Assembly (NCBI GenBank): GCA_033977485.1
Contig: CM066988.1
Coordinates: 33,104,001-33,168,000, forward strand
Direction of reading: 5' to 3'
From: Hydrangea macrophylla
Taxonomy: Eukaryota; Streptophyta; Magnoliopsida; Cornales; Hydrangeaceae
Length of the DNA: 64,000 nucleotides
How positions within the stretch are numbered: the stretch's first letter is position 1; the number at the start of each line of letters is the position of its first letter. The notes under the pieces are model-generated. The model did no database searches. It was not told the DNA's origin and saw only the letters and a program-made list of their open reading frames with translations. Positions 23,321 through 33,730 of this stretch are shown here, one piece after another. Position numbers and translations under genes: made by a program.

Positions 23321-23674
23321 AGTGTTGCAGGTTTGGAGATAGATGGAAGAGTTCAGGATGCAGTACCGTGGAGCCAAGGAGAATAAAGCCTTGCCGAAGA
23401 TCTGATAGATAGTTTCTCAAGTTTTTAAGCTTACATAAATTGTTTAGTATGGCCTCTTGTATTAGGATTGAAGTTATTGTAACTCTTGTTTAATTTCCGC
23501 TACTATATTTATACTATGATAAGTTTAGGTCATGCTTATGCTCTAGCATTTCCCTTATGATTGCACGGTGGGGAGTTTGAAGGACAGGACGATCAACAAA
23601 TTAGTCACATGTCTACGGACCCATAAAGGAAAATTTTTATTTTCCCTATTTTTGGCTTACTCCGAGGCGTGACT

Positions 23675-23679
23675 GTCGG
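23675..23679. repeat. Target-site duplication of F1, right copy
   Basis: GTCGG, one mismatch to GTCAG at 19228-19232. Confidence 0.85.
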
Positions 23680-25151
23680 CTAGGTATTCAGCAACGGCTC
23701 TTCCTTTAACAGATTTAGAGGTGACATATTTGATATCAAATTTGGCTAGCATCATAGTCCAACGAGAAATTCTATTGGTCAAGACAAGCTTTTCGAATAG
23801 GTATTTGAGTGGGTCCATTCGGGAGATTAGGACAACGGGAAAGGCTAACATGTAGTGCCTAAGACGACGGGTACACCAGATTAGGGCCCACAGGCTTTTT
23901 CTAAAGGTGAGTATTTTAGCTCGTATCTGGTCATCCTCTTGCTCAAATAATAAATGGCTTTTTCCACATACTCCATTGAATCCTTAGACACAGAAAGGTA
24001 CAGAAATAAAAGTCTCCCGGGTGAGTGTGGTGACAGGATAGGTGGGTTTTGGAGGTAAGTTTTGATCATATCAAAAGCTTGTTAACACAGGGTATCCCAT
24101 TCGAACTTCTCTCCTTTTCTGAGTAACCTAAACAACGGGTCACAGCTTAAGGTGAGCTTCGAGATGAAACGGCTTATGAACTGTATTATCCCCAGGAATC
24201 CCCTTAACTCTTTTTCGTTTTTGGGTGGCTGCATTTTGACTATGGCCTTTATCTTGGTCAGGTCCACCTCTATCCCTCTCTGAGTGATGAGAAACCCCAA
24301 CAACTTTCGGGTGGTGACCCCGAAGGTGCACTTCTGGAGGTTCAACCTCATTCTGAATTCCCTCAACCTCCCAAAAAATTTTCTTAATGCCTCCAAGTGA
24401 CCTCTTCTTTCCTTAGATTTTACAATCATATCATCCACATACACCTCTACCTCCTTATGGATCATATCGTGCAATAGCGCAGTAGCGGCCCGCTAATAAG
24501 TTACTCTGCATTTTTGAGCCCAAATGGCATCACCCTATAGCAGTATGTGCCCCATGGTGTGATGAAAGTGGTTTTCTCCCTATCCTCGGGCGCCATTAGA
24601 ATCAGGTTATACCTTGAGAACCCATCCATAAAACATAGGAGTTCATGTCCCGCCGTATTGTCCACTAATACATCAATGTGAGGTAAAGGGAAATCGTCCT
24701 TAGGGCTGGCTTTGTTTAGATCCCTAAAGTCGACACAGACCCTAACACGACCATCCTTTTTTGGGACAGACACTATATTGGTGATCCATTCTGGATATTC
24801 GGTGACCATTAAGAATCTGGCTCTCAACTGCATTTCAACTTCCTCTTTGACTTTGAGTGCCCATTCAGGCCTCATTCGCCTCAATTTTTCTTTTACAGGA
24901 TTTAAATTGGGAAAGATGGGGATGTGGTGTTGGACTATCTCTGGATCAATGCTTGTCATATCACTCTAGGACCATGCAAAAATATCTTTGAATTCATTTA
25001 ATAGATTGATTAATTCTTTGCTTTCTTCTTTGCTAAGTGTAGAGCCAATAAAAATATTTTGAGGATTATCTTCATTTCCTAGATTGATTGTTAGAGTGTT
25101 CTCAATGATTTTACATGCATATTCTTTTTCTTTTTTGATTAATTTTTGCAA
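23680..25151 (-). pseudogene. Reverse transcriptase and start of RNase H of element E
   Basis: Minus strand. An N-terminal block ending EFKDIFAWS (24970) leads to PVKEKLRRMRPEW, VCVDFRDLNKASPKDDFPLPHID, ELLCFMDGFSRYN and MPFGLKNAE. The active site YVDD is intact at 24430-24441. Thumb and connection blocks follow (KLLGFLITQRGIEVDLTKI, GFLGIIQFISRFISKL), then the tether toward RNase H (23851-23657), cut at 23679 by F1. Stops occur near 24500, 24080 and elsewhere. The Ogre/Tat type is indicated by the SKDSMEYVEKAIYYLSKRMT style connection block. Confidence 0.88.
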
Positions 25152-25202
25152 TTCATATGGTATTTCATGATCATCACATTCATCACATTCATTAAGCGCG
25201 TT

Positions 25203-26214
25203 CTAGTAGGCAGAATTGGTCATGTTTTCATTGATTTTCTTTGGAGCAATTACTACAGACATAGAAATAGAAAGACGCCTCATTTGGGCCATTACAGACT
25301 CTGGGTGTGGGAGATACCTATCACTAGACTCAAAAACCCACTTTTTCTTGCTTTCTCCTCCCAGATCGGTGATTAAGCACTCTTCTAGTTCCCCTGTCTT
25401 GGTAATCTCTTCCATTTCTGGTTTCTCGGGTTTTCCCATGTCGTTCTCCTCGTCTTGCATCTCTTCTACCAATCCCTCAACGTGTTCTTTTCCGGCCTTA
25501 TCTTCTATAACCCCTTCTTGGCCCATTTCCTTGGTCTTTGTGCTTTCCTCGCCTAACAGATTCTTCATGACCGAGCCGTCTAGCACACCAACCCAATCTT
25601 TTGCAGTAGCTGACTTCACGGGTACCTGTAAGTATGGATCCTAATACTCAAAGAATTCGTGGGGGAAGAAGATCTCAAACCCAGGCTTAATACATTTGTC
25701 CTTCTGGTCTACCCATGGTTTTGGGAAGCCACAAAAGGGGAAATCCTCTCCCTCTTTCTCAAAGTATCCATTGAGCGTCTTCAGGTATGGATCCAATGGT
25801 GCATCATTCGCCTTCTTCTTACCCCTCAGCTCCTTTTTTGATGGTTGATAGCCTAGGCCATGAGTGTGAGTCTCAGTGGCGATATTTGGAAATTCTGGCA
25901 GGCCTTGATTATTCTTACCTAATCCCATACCTGGGAACAAACCCATCTTCTTCATGATACCAGCGACCAGCGGACTCGCGTACGGATCGAAATACAATGG
26001 CAGGAACTCTCTTGGCTTTTCTCCCTCCAACATGTTAATGATTTCGAACCCTTCCAGACTTGTTTCTTCTTCTTGGAATTATACCTCCAGAAGCGGCGCA
26101 CTTGATGAAGCTTTAGATGGACAAACCCAACTATCCCCGAGAATATCACAGACCTTGCTCTTCCAGACACACCTGACTTTCTGATGAAATATAGATGGTA
26201 TGGCGCCCCAACTG
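25203..26214 (-). pseudogene. Protease end, G-patch domain and acidic linker of element E
   Basis: Minus strand. It begins inside the protease, in the SWGAIPSIFHQKVR block (26205-26165) that follows the flap in Ogre-like proteases. The catalytic part is missing. Next, at about 25965-25845, comes a G-patch-like segment (MKKMGLFPGMGLGKNNQG), an RNA-binding Gly-rich motif known from some plant Tat/Ogre polyproteins. An acidic linker rich in Glu/Lys (25619-25203) leads to RT. Stops separate the pieces (25641-25643 and 25203-25205). Confidence 0.78.
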
Positions 26215-26218
26215 TCTA

Positions 26219-27364
26219 GAAAAAAAATCAACGTTTGAACAGTTAGATCTCCGGGAATTGGACAAACTTTAGGTATCACTCAGGGACTTACACTCTCTGC
26301 CCAGAGATTTTGTTTGATTTTTTAAAAATAATAAAAGAATCAGAAACACTTTGATCTTTTTAAGGTATCCTTCTAACACATTAAACTACCCAAAAAAATT
26401 TATTTGGAGTCAAGAGTGCTTGATTAAGGCTCTAATATACTCATTTCAAAAACGTGTTACTATTCTGAAACTCTGGATAGATTGTAGATGTCTCACAAAA
26501 CTCATGAACAAACCACTTTAAACATAAAATCTCCTTAACACAAAAATCACAGTGGTAGAACTTTGATTTATTAACACTTTCCCGTTAGTTTCATTTAGTT
26601 CCAACGGTTCAATGTTTAACTAAAAATCTATGAAAAACAGATTGCTCACTGCATCATTTATCAAATAATTTGAGCCATAGAATTTAGCTTGAACCATACT
26701 ACCTCTCCTACCATTTGATGGTTATAGGAGACTAACTACATTTATATCTTGAATGTCTAAAAGAAATATGAAGAGATTTCATGAGACCTAATCATAACAA
26801 ACCTAAACCATTGAAGATAGGTTTAGATTTATTAATCAAGTGTACTAGTATCAACTTCAACCTCCTTGTAAATCATGAGCTTACAAAGGAATTAAAAGAT
26901 TTTAAGTCTAAGGATTCAAATAAGACATTGAGGGTCTCATGAATCTCAAAGACTAAAAGGGAGAGGAAAAGAAAATTAAAAGACTCTAAGTATATTTGTG
27001 ATTGGAAAGACTAATTAATTCAAAGTTTTACCTCCAAAGTATCCTCAACTCTTTGATTTTGAAGAACTTCCAAAGACTAATCAAGCTTTCCACCCTCTTC
27101 AACTCTTCTAAAACTAGCTTCTAATTGTGTTTAGAGAAGAAATTTTGAAAGTTTTAGGACTTGGAGAACTAATGCAACCTCTAGATTCAAAGAAAATTCC
27201 AACCCCCATGCAAGAGGATATTCATCCTCTATTTATAGACAAATTTAAAGGGGCATTTTGGTCATTTCAGTGCAGAAAACCCTAATTCGGACTGTCCTTT
27301 GATAGTACAAAATATGCTATATTACAGCTGGCTATTACCAAAATGCAGCACTCAATGGAGATGG
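26219..27364 (-). repeat. 5' LTR remnant of element E
   Basis: Matches the 3' LTR positions 8960-10116 nearly base for base over most of its length, including the TATA box (27226-27239). It lacks the LTR start (430 bases of U3, including the GTGAATGCCG cluster) and the inner LTR end with primer-binding site and gag. The inner edge is fused to the protease; 'gtctag' occurs at both LTR 8941 and 26214, a possible microhomology. Confidence 0.87.
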
Positions 27365-27560
27365 AAGGCCGAGTATGAAGCATTATTAGTAGGATTACAG
27401 CTGGTTACTTTAATGGGTGCGCAACAAGTTCAAGGGTATAGTAACTCCTAGCTCGTGGTCAACCAAGTTAATCAGGAATATGAAGCCCAGGAGGAGAACA
27501 TGGTAGCGTACCTAGCCCTCGCCTTACCTGTTCCTTCGAGTTAGACTTTCCCGGGATAAG
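27365..27560 (+). pseudogene. RNase H remnant of element C
   Basis: Frame resumes with KAEYEALLVGLQLVTLMGA, the second conserved RNase H block of Tat elements. The first block and about 150 residues after AHAIVVL (7922) are missing. Stops follow at 27450 and 27541. The missing part was lost together with the outer end of the E LTR. Confidence 0.8.
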
Positions 27561-27585
27561 GATAGAATACTTACCCGAGCCAAGT

Positions 27586-28680
27586 GTGATCAACTCGGGG
27601 AGTGGGGAGGTCCAGTCGGTCGCCTTTGGTCCTAGCTGGATGGATCCGATTCTGACGTTCCTCACAACTAGCGTGCTGCCGGAGGAAAGGGAAGAAGCCC
27701 GTCGGGTCAAGTACCGAACGACAAGATATCACTTTCTTGATGGCGTCCTCTACAAGCGGGGGTTCTCTATTCCCTATCTCCATTGTGTCCACCCCGCCTA
27801 GGTACAGCCAATACTACATGAAATCCATGAAGGTATTTGTGGTCACTACGTTGGAGGTAGGGCGCTCTCTTAAAAAGCCATGCTGCAGGGATACAATTGG
27901 ATGACAATGGCTTAGGACTTCCAGGAGTATGTCAGGCGATGAGACAAGTGCCAAAGATACTTTTCCATGATTAATTGCCGGGAGAACTCCAAACACCCAT
28001 CCTCAGCCCATGGTCATTGACTCAGTGAGGAATCGATATTGTCGGTCCCCTCCTAATGGGAAAAGGGCAAGTTAAGTTCGCTGTTATCGCAGTAGACTAC
28101 TTCACCAATTGGGCAGAAGCCGAGCCCTTAGCCACCATCACCAAGAAAAAGATGGAAAGTTTCGTTCAAAAAAGCATCCTCTGCGGGTTCGGTATTCCAC
28201 GCATTCTGGTCAGCGACAATGGCCGGCAGTTCGATACCCCGGTGTTCAGGTAGTTATGCTCGAGCTATGGGATATCGATTCACTATTCCTCTCCCGAGCA
28301 CCCTCAAGCCAATGGTCAAGACGAGGTGACAAACCAGACTATTCTGCATTCGATCAAGACCAGACTCGAAGACGCCAAGGGGCTTTGGTCAGAGGAATTG
28401 CCAACCCTTCTGTGGGCCAACCGTACCACTCCTCGGGCAGCAATAGCCGAGACACCATTCTCACTAACCTATGGCTTTGAGACAGTGATCCCCACCGAGC
28501 TCGGGATACCTACATACCGGGTGGCAAATTTAAGCAAATAGAGCAATGAGGAAGCCATTAGGGCAGAGCTTGACTTGGTAGTAGAGAAAAGAGACCGGGC
28601 ATATCTCCAGGTGGCAGCTTACAAACAGAGAGTCTCCCGGTACTTCAACAACAAAGTCAAGCACCGGAGTTTCCAGGTCG
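27586..28680 (+). pseudogene. Integrase of element C
   Basis: N-terminal segment PSWMDPILTFLTTSVLPEE, then the zinc-binding H-H-C-C region (HEIHEGICGHYVGG, CQRY, 27820-27960) with stops. The DDE core follows: VDYFTNWAEAEP (28093 onward), VSDNGRQFD (28210) and GQDEVTN near 28320, so the acidic triad is recognisable. The C-terminal domain passes through WANRTTPRAAIAETPFSL and ends near FQVGDY (28670). Frame is broken by stops at 27799, 28251 and 28539. Confidence 0.85.
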
Positions 28681-28693
28681 GGGATTACTTATC

Positions 28694-28800
28694 CAAAAGA
28701 CCTCAGAGTATGACCCCAGGCGTCCAAAAGACCTCAGGGTATGACCCTAGGCATCCAAAAGACCTTGGGGTACAACCCCAGGCATCCAAAAGACCTCGAT
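28694..28800 (+). repeat. 31-bp tandem repeat after integrase of C
   Basis: Three full copies and a partial fourth of AAAAGACCTCAGxGTATGAC-type units, read in frame as KRPQSMTPG-like peptides. It sits where the polyprotein C-terminus should be. Confidence 0.85.
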
Positions 28801-29304
28801 TCCATAAACCGAGGCACAGGCTTTGCTTAGGTCAAACCAATGATGGGGGCAACACCCCCTAGGTGGCTGATGATAGCAAGCCTCAAAAGACCCTGCAACC
28901 ACCCACGTTCCAGGTCAATTTCCTATGGTTACTCCCTTCATAAGCCTGCCTTAGCAAATGATTGGGAGGGCAGAAAAATACCAGGCTAAACAAGAAATAA
29001 CACCGGGTCCTAACAGGACTTGGAATCCTAGGACACCTAACATTCCTAAGCACCTACAGTACCCAGAGAAACCGCTCAGATAGTAAATTGGTCACAAGCC
29101 TACACTATACCCGAGCGGGACCTACTTAATAGGTCCCTCAAAGACAAAGTATTCTCTATTTGTTATAGTCTTAAACCTTTTGCGAAGGCAGGGATTTAGA
29201 TCGACTAACAACTGGTCAGGTATTGGCAATCACAAACAAGCATACACGTACAAGTGAGAAATACAAAACAATTAGTGCAAAAGGTGGCCTCGAAGGACCT
29301 TTTC
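28801..29304. other. Element C spacer downstream of pol
   Basis: No coding frame recognised. It lies between the 31-bp repeats and the 3' end of the antisense gene. Confidence 0.5.
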
Positions 29305-31470
29305 ATTAATTCAAAACAAAAATATTTACATTGACTGGGGGCAGTTGTAGTTGCCTCCCTAAAAGAAAAAAAAAACAAGTGTTATAGCTAGGCCGACCCC
29401 CACTAGACGTCAACGACGTCCACATTGTCACCCGTGCCATCCCCACCGGCTGGCACATCGTCATCAGCAGCAGTAACGGTTCCCTCATCATCCTTAGCCA
29501 GCTCCTTCTAGAAGTTAGAGTCAGCCCAGGAGTACCCGGAGAGGTCCTTGTCTGGGTGGTCCGAGGAGGCCCGAGCGGTCAGGTCGGCATAGCCCTTAAG
29601 GAAGCCCGCCTCGAATTCTTCCTCGACTTCCTTGCCTTCGGCATCTCGGGCGGCGGTGACCTCAGCCAGGGTCGTTGTCAGTACCTCGGCTTCCTTCTCG
29701 GTGGCCACCCTCCTGGTCTCTGCATCCACAATCTTTGATTCCAAGGCCTTCCGAGTAGCTCGCTCGGTAAAGATGGTGTCCCAGGCCTCTTCCAGCTCAA
29801 GGGCCAAAGCCCTGGACTTTTGCTCTACATAGAGAGGGAAAACCCTTTAGATTCTCGAGCAGCCTTCTCTTCCGCCAGGGCAGCCTCAGCAGCGACCAGT
29901 TTCCCGGCCATCCCGAGCAGGGTAGCCTCGGCCCCTGCCGCCAAACAGCCGACCTACAAAAAAAGTTCTGAAGTATAAGTTCCCGGGTAGAGAAGATAAG
30001 AACACAAAATGTGTAAAGGGAAACTTACCATGTAGCTGACACTGTACAACCAGCTGACCAAGGCATCGGGGCCCAGCAGAGAGCATTTGTCAACCTGACT
30101 CTATAGTAACCTGGGCTAGACTTTCCCTCTGACAACGTCTGCCATCTCTACTGCTGGCATTACGGACGACTCTGGACGAGGCCCCAGGAGCGTTGGTTCC
30201 TTTAAGGTCGGGAATGATACCCGACCAGTGTGGCGGTGGGGGACAGCTTCGGTGCTGTAGCAATGGTAATGCCAGGGTTTGAAGTTCCGACTGCTTCCGT
30301 ATCAGCCCGGATGGCGATCCCCCACGGAGATCCTCTTCAACTTCTGACCCTCGACAGGATCCTATTTCTTCTTCTTCATTCTTGCTGGGACCAGTTGGGC
30401 CGCCTCCTTCTCCTTCAATGCCACCGTATTTTTTGGGGCCATCTCTGTCAAAACAATCAAGGACGAGTCAGTTATGCATGGAATTAAACAAATAGCAAAG
30501 CAATCCGAGAATGAGATCAAGTTACGTACCAGGAATGATCAGGAAGAATCTAAGAGCCCCAAGGCGATGCTTGGGCTTGCAGGATGTCTTCTGACCCCCT
30601 ACTGGATCAGTAATTTACTAATGTCTATAAGGTCTTCGACCAAGGATAGAATCCTTGCCTGGAACTCGTCGAGAATGTCAGGCGGATTGACCGATACCTC
30701 TATATGATGAGAGTAGTTAGTTTGGTAACAGTAGCAAAAAATAGTAAAACACGAGAAAGGATGGAGGCTTACACCTCAACTCCCCTGCCTAGGAGGTCCT
30801 CAATTGAACGCCCAGTGCCTCCTTACTAACTCGAGGGTGGATACATGGAAAAATTTCTTCCTCCACTTCCTATTATTGCTTGGGCAGTTAATTATTATTT
30901 TCCTACTCTGCCGAGTGGATAGCGAGAAGAAACCAGCCTCCCCGTGCATTTTAAATGGCTGGTGGGCCCAAAAGAACTCCTGTAGTCTGAGCTTGTAACC
31001 TAGAGCTTGGGGCCACAGGGAGATAGCCCCCATCAAGAATCTCTCCCCGATCAGGGCGAGCTACCCGGGCGAGATCCCGAGGTATATTAGCACATCCCTG
31101 GCAGTGGGATGTAGATGAAGGTGAAGGCCCGCTATAAGGGCATCCTCATACAGGGTGACAAAGCCCGATTGGTAAAGATGAGATCCGTTTCTATGCACAC
31201 CTACGGAGAACTAGTCAGGAATGTCATATTTTTCCTTGATCCGGGCTAGGTCAGTAGAGCATAAGGTGCTAACAATCCGCTCGCAAAACCATGACCGGAT
31301 TGTGCATAATAGACTCCTAGGTATCTTACCTTCTGACGCCGAGGTGACGGGCATATCATGAACCCCCTTGTCATCAGGCAGTAGGATAGGAATCCTACCC
31401 TCGGTATGCTGGTCTTCAGCAGTCCCGGAGCGGGACAGCTCATCTTTCGATTGAGAAGACTAGTTGAACC
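29305..31470 (-). pseudogene. Antisense gene of C: PF04195-like ('putative gypsy type transposon'), with introns
   Basis: Minus-strand gene inside plus-strand C. N-terminal part: DLARIKEKYDIPD (31240), then VTLYEDALIAGLHLHLHP and VLIYLGISPG (31150-31075), then EGGFFSL-like and NCPSNNRKWRKKFFHV (31036-30800). This is the pattern I know from PF04195. The C-terminal part (29807-29508) is a Glu/Ala-rich coiled coil ending GYSWADSNF. Canonical GT...AG introns on the minus strand are visible at 30772-30700, 30529-30445 and 30028-29954. Stops show decay. Function of the family is unknown; such genes are recurrent passengers of Tat elements. Confidence 0.72.
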
Positions 31471-31479
31471 TTGAGTGGC

Positions 31480-32359
31480 ACATCCCTAAAACACCAGAGG
31501 TTGGGAAAGGGAGTAACTAGCGACCTTGATGCGGGTCAGGAACTCCTAGCCCAAGGTACAATGGGGGCAAAGTGATGAACCTAAAGGGGAAAAAGTAAAG
31601 GGTCCCTAATGTAAAGTAACACTTGGTCAACACTGCAACACAGTAACCCAATTAATTCAACCGATCGACATCTAAGGATGGGCTACTCAACCTAAGAATA
31701 GATATGAACCAAAGGAAAAGAAAGTCCTAGTCTCGGACGAAACCTACTGGGTTCGATTCCTCTAGCCTTACCCAAAAGGAAAGAAAAAGGAAAACAAGAG
31801 AAGGTGGAATGCAGCAAGTTGAAGTTTGGAAAGGTAGGACTTACAAGAATTAATGCAGAAAAGGAGTCGAGAAACTTGTACGGGAAACTTCACCGGGAAA
31901 GTCTTGCTCCCAAAACCGCTCGATAGTTTCTACTTCCTGGCAGCAGGAACTAACAAAATGAGCAAGTGTTCTTTATATAGGAGACACGGACGACCCATAT
32001 TAGATTAGATCTAACGGTCAGGGAACTTTCTCGCCAAAACTGACCGACAACTGTCATCTCCGGTATGTGAACCGTTGCCTGAAAAGGTGCGCGCATTATA
32101 TGTGCGATGGGACGGTCTAGCTTCCACATAAATGCTTGGTCACTTTCACGCAGGGCTCGTTGGATCCTGACTAAGCCAGTGACCAGTTGACACATGGTGG
32201 TAGCCAATCCCGGGCCTGCATAGTCACTATTCGGTCTAGACCCCGAAAGACCAGCACTGCCGGTCACATCCTGGGGGTCCCGGCCTCTTTCCTGAATGAT
32301 TTTTCAGAAGCAGTCTTAATTTTCAAAACCTCATCAGATAGAGCATCTCATTAGTTTCA
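31480..32359. other. Element C 3' spacer, upstream region of the antisense gene
   Basis: Holds the putative promoter of the antisense gene and no sense coding region. A minus-strand frame at 32267-31950 has no recognisable domain. Confidence 0.5.
31971..31981 (-). promoter_or_regulatory. Putative TATA box of the antisense gene of C
   Basis: Minus-strand CCTATATAAAG, upstream of the antisense gene on its own strand. Inferred from sequence and position. Confidence 0.55.
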
Positions 32360-32374
32360 AAAATGGGGGGCAGC
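32360..32374 (+). promoter_or_regulatory. Polypurine tract of element C
   Basis: AAAATGGGGGGCAGC directly before the 3' LTR. Confidence 0.85.
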
Positions 32375-33009
32375 AGATATGTACAAAAAAATCTAGTCAA
32401 AGTCAAACCTCGCCACCTCAGAAAAGAGAAGTCAAGTCACCTCGAATCCAGGTCTACAATTCAATCCTCCCGAGTCGTTGCATGAAACTGCCCGGTCTAG
32501 TCAAGAGCTCGGGCGTTTGCTCCAGATTGGCCCCACATGGGCGCGCCTCTAGAAGGCATGATTGCTTGTCCAGCGGGTAACCAGACAATTACCTATCCCA
32601 GCTAGAAGACTAAATGGAAGGAGCAACGAGTTTCCTGTACCACTTACGAAACTCTCCTAGATTCATGTAAATCATGCTGTAATCACATTAAGCTTCCTAA
32701 TCTGTAGGTATACCTTGTACGAGTGGTCTCTTACACCCATAAAAGAGGCCACTCACCCTCATTAATGGGGTCGCTTCCTGAACCTAAAGGATAGCATAAC
32801 ATATTTATTCATATGCATACACCCGGTAAGTTTTCTGGTAGTATCGTCCCCTCTATTGGCTTACCAGGCCCAGTCGGTGATTTATTAATGAAGGAAGACC
32901 GACGCACCCATGGACTAGGTCACCTCGTTAACGGGGCCGAACCACATCCAAACTCCATTGTGTCCATCTGCCTCATATAATTACTCTTACCTAAATTTTG
33001 GCATCATCA
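32375..33009 (+). repeat. 3' LTR of element C
   Basis: 635 bp, ends GGCATCATCA. First base is A instead of T (AGATATGTAC against TGATATGTAC with the TG mutated), otherwise collinear with 3666-4300. Confidence 0.9.
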
Positions 33010-33014
33010 GTACC
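33010..33014. repeat. Target-site duplication of element C, right copy
   Basis: GTACC against ATACC at 3661-3665. Confidence 0.82.
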
Positions 33015-33109
33015 TAGTACCAATCGATTGCCATTCATACCAATCAATTGGCAGCGGCTGGGCAGATTCTCTTGCTTTGGCTGGGGTTTGGCCACGTGAG
33101 CACTCTCCC

Positions 33110-33122
33110 TCTATATATATAA
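33110..33122 (+). promoter_or_regulatory. TATA box of 5' LTR of B
   Basis: CTATATATATAAG. The 3' LTR has lost it through a short deletion: near 36757 it reads CCCTCTATGAGACCC. Confidence 0.75.
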
Positions 33123-33554
33123 GACCCAAATCTCACCAATTTTCTATTTACACAACAGAGAGAGTGAGAGGGAGTGTTTAAGAGTATATTTCATATGCAT
33201 ATACTCATATATATCCATACACACACATGTATATATATATATCTATACACTCGCACACATACTCGTATGGATTGAGAAGAAGAAGACCAGAGAAGAAGAG
33301 GAAAAAGAAAGAAGAAAAGAAAAGAAGTACAGAGAGATAGGTAGAGAAGATAGAGGAGAGAGAGAGGATCCACCATTAAAGCTCCAAGCTTCAATACACA
33401 ACCAAACACACCCTCTAATCCTAAGGTGAGTTCTAAACTCAGTTGGTAACTTTATATTGATGTTATAACGTGTTTGAATGAAGAAAGGGAGTTTAAATGG
33501 TGTTTCCTCGTATTTACATATGTTAGACAGTCTTCACTGTGAAGATGATGAAGT

Positions 33555-33730
33555 CCCAATCGATTGCCATCATTTAGATACCAATCGATTGCCACTTTTC
33601 TTAATCGATTATCATCATTTAGATACCAATCGATTGCCACTTTTCCCAATCGATTGCCATCATTTAGATACCAATCGATTGACATTTTTACCATTTGATT
33701 GCCATCTATGATATCCCAATCAATTGCCTA
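33555..33730. repeat. CAATCGATTG palindrome array in 5' LTR of B
   Basis: About seven copies of (C)CAATCGATTG(C/A), exact or one base off, separated by CCATCATTTAGATA or CCACTTTTC. A longer array is at 37183-37440 in the 3' LTR. Confidence 0.85.

Larger units (their letters stand above)
19233..23674 (+). mobile_element. F1: Tekay-like solo LTR of 4.4 kb
   Basis: Starts TGTAGCACCC and ends GGCGTGACT (family end TGACA), flanked by a 5-bp target duplication. No primer-binding site, coding region or second LTR is present, so it is a solo LTR left by LTR-LTR recombination. It matches the F2 LTR (43466-47610) in many blocks, for example 'ttataaaacccgtgggta' (20625/44685) and 'cgcggtcagttcccagagtctta' (21775/45560). 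It is the innermost and so youngest layer of the nest. Plus strand is set by alignment to F2. Confidence 0.9.
7923..27364 (-). mobile_element. Element E: Ogre-like Tat element, minus strand, with two antisense genes
   Basis: Read on the minus strand: 5' LTR remnant (27364-26219), protease end plus G-patch (26214-25203), RT and RNase H start (25151-23680), solo LTR F1, RNase H (19227-18590), integrase (18590-17426), two plus-strand cargo genes, tandem repeats, polypurine tract (10561-10547), 3' LTR (10546-7923). The 5' LTR lacks its outer end, so the right target duplication is gone. PBS, gag and most of the protease are deleted. Confidence 0.85.
3666..33009 (+). mobile_element. Element C: Tat-lineage Ty3/gypsy element with an antisense gene
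   Basis: LTRs at 3666-4300 and 32375-33009 are both 635 bp. Order: LTR, gag (4401-5950), protease (5991-6590), RT (6656-7922), element E inserted, RNase H remnant, integrase (27586-28680), a 31-bp tandem repeat, an antisense gene on the minus strand (31470-29305), polypurine tract, LTR. This domain order, including an extra antisense gene before the 3' LTR, is the known Tat-lineage plan. LTR divergence is near 9% over the first 275 bases by eye. Confidence 0.88.

Noticed and set aside
19233..23674. Full-length retrotransposon between 19233 and 23674
   Set aside because: No primer-binding site, coding domain or repeated LTR inside; a solo LTR explains it.
31950..32267. Minus-strand 105-codon frame near the 3' LTR of C
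   Set aside because: Overlaps the presumed TATA box and leader of the antisense gene; no domain seen.
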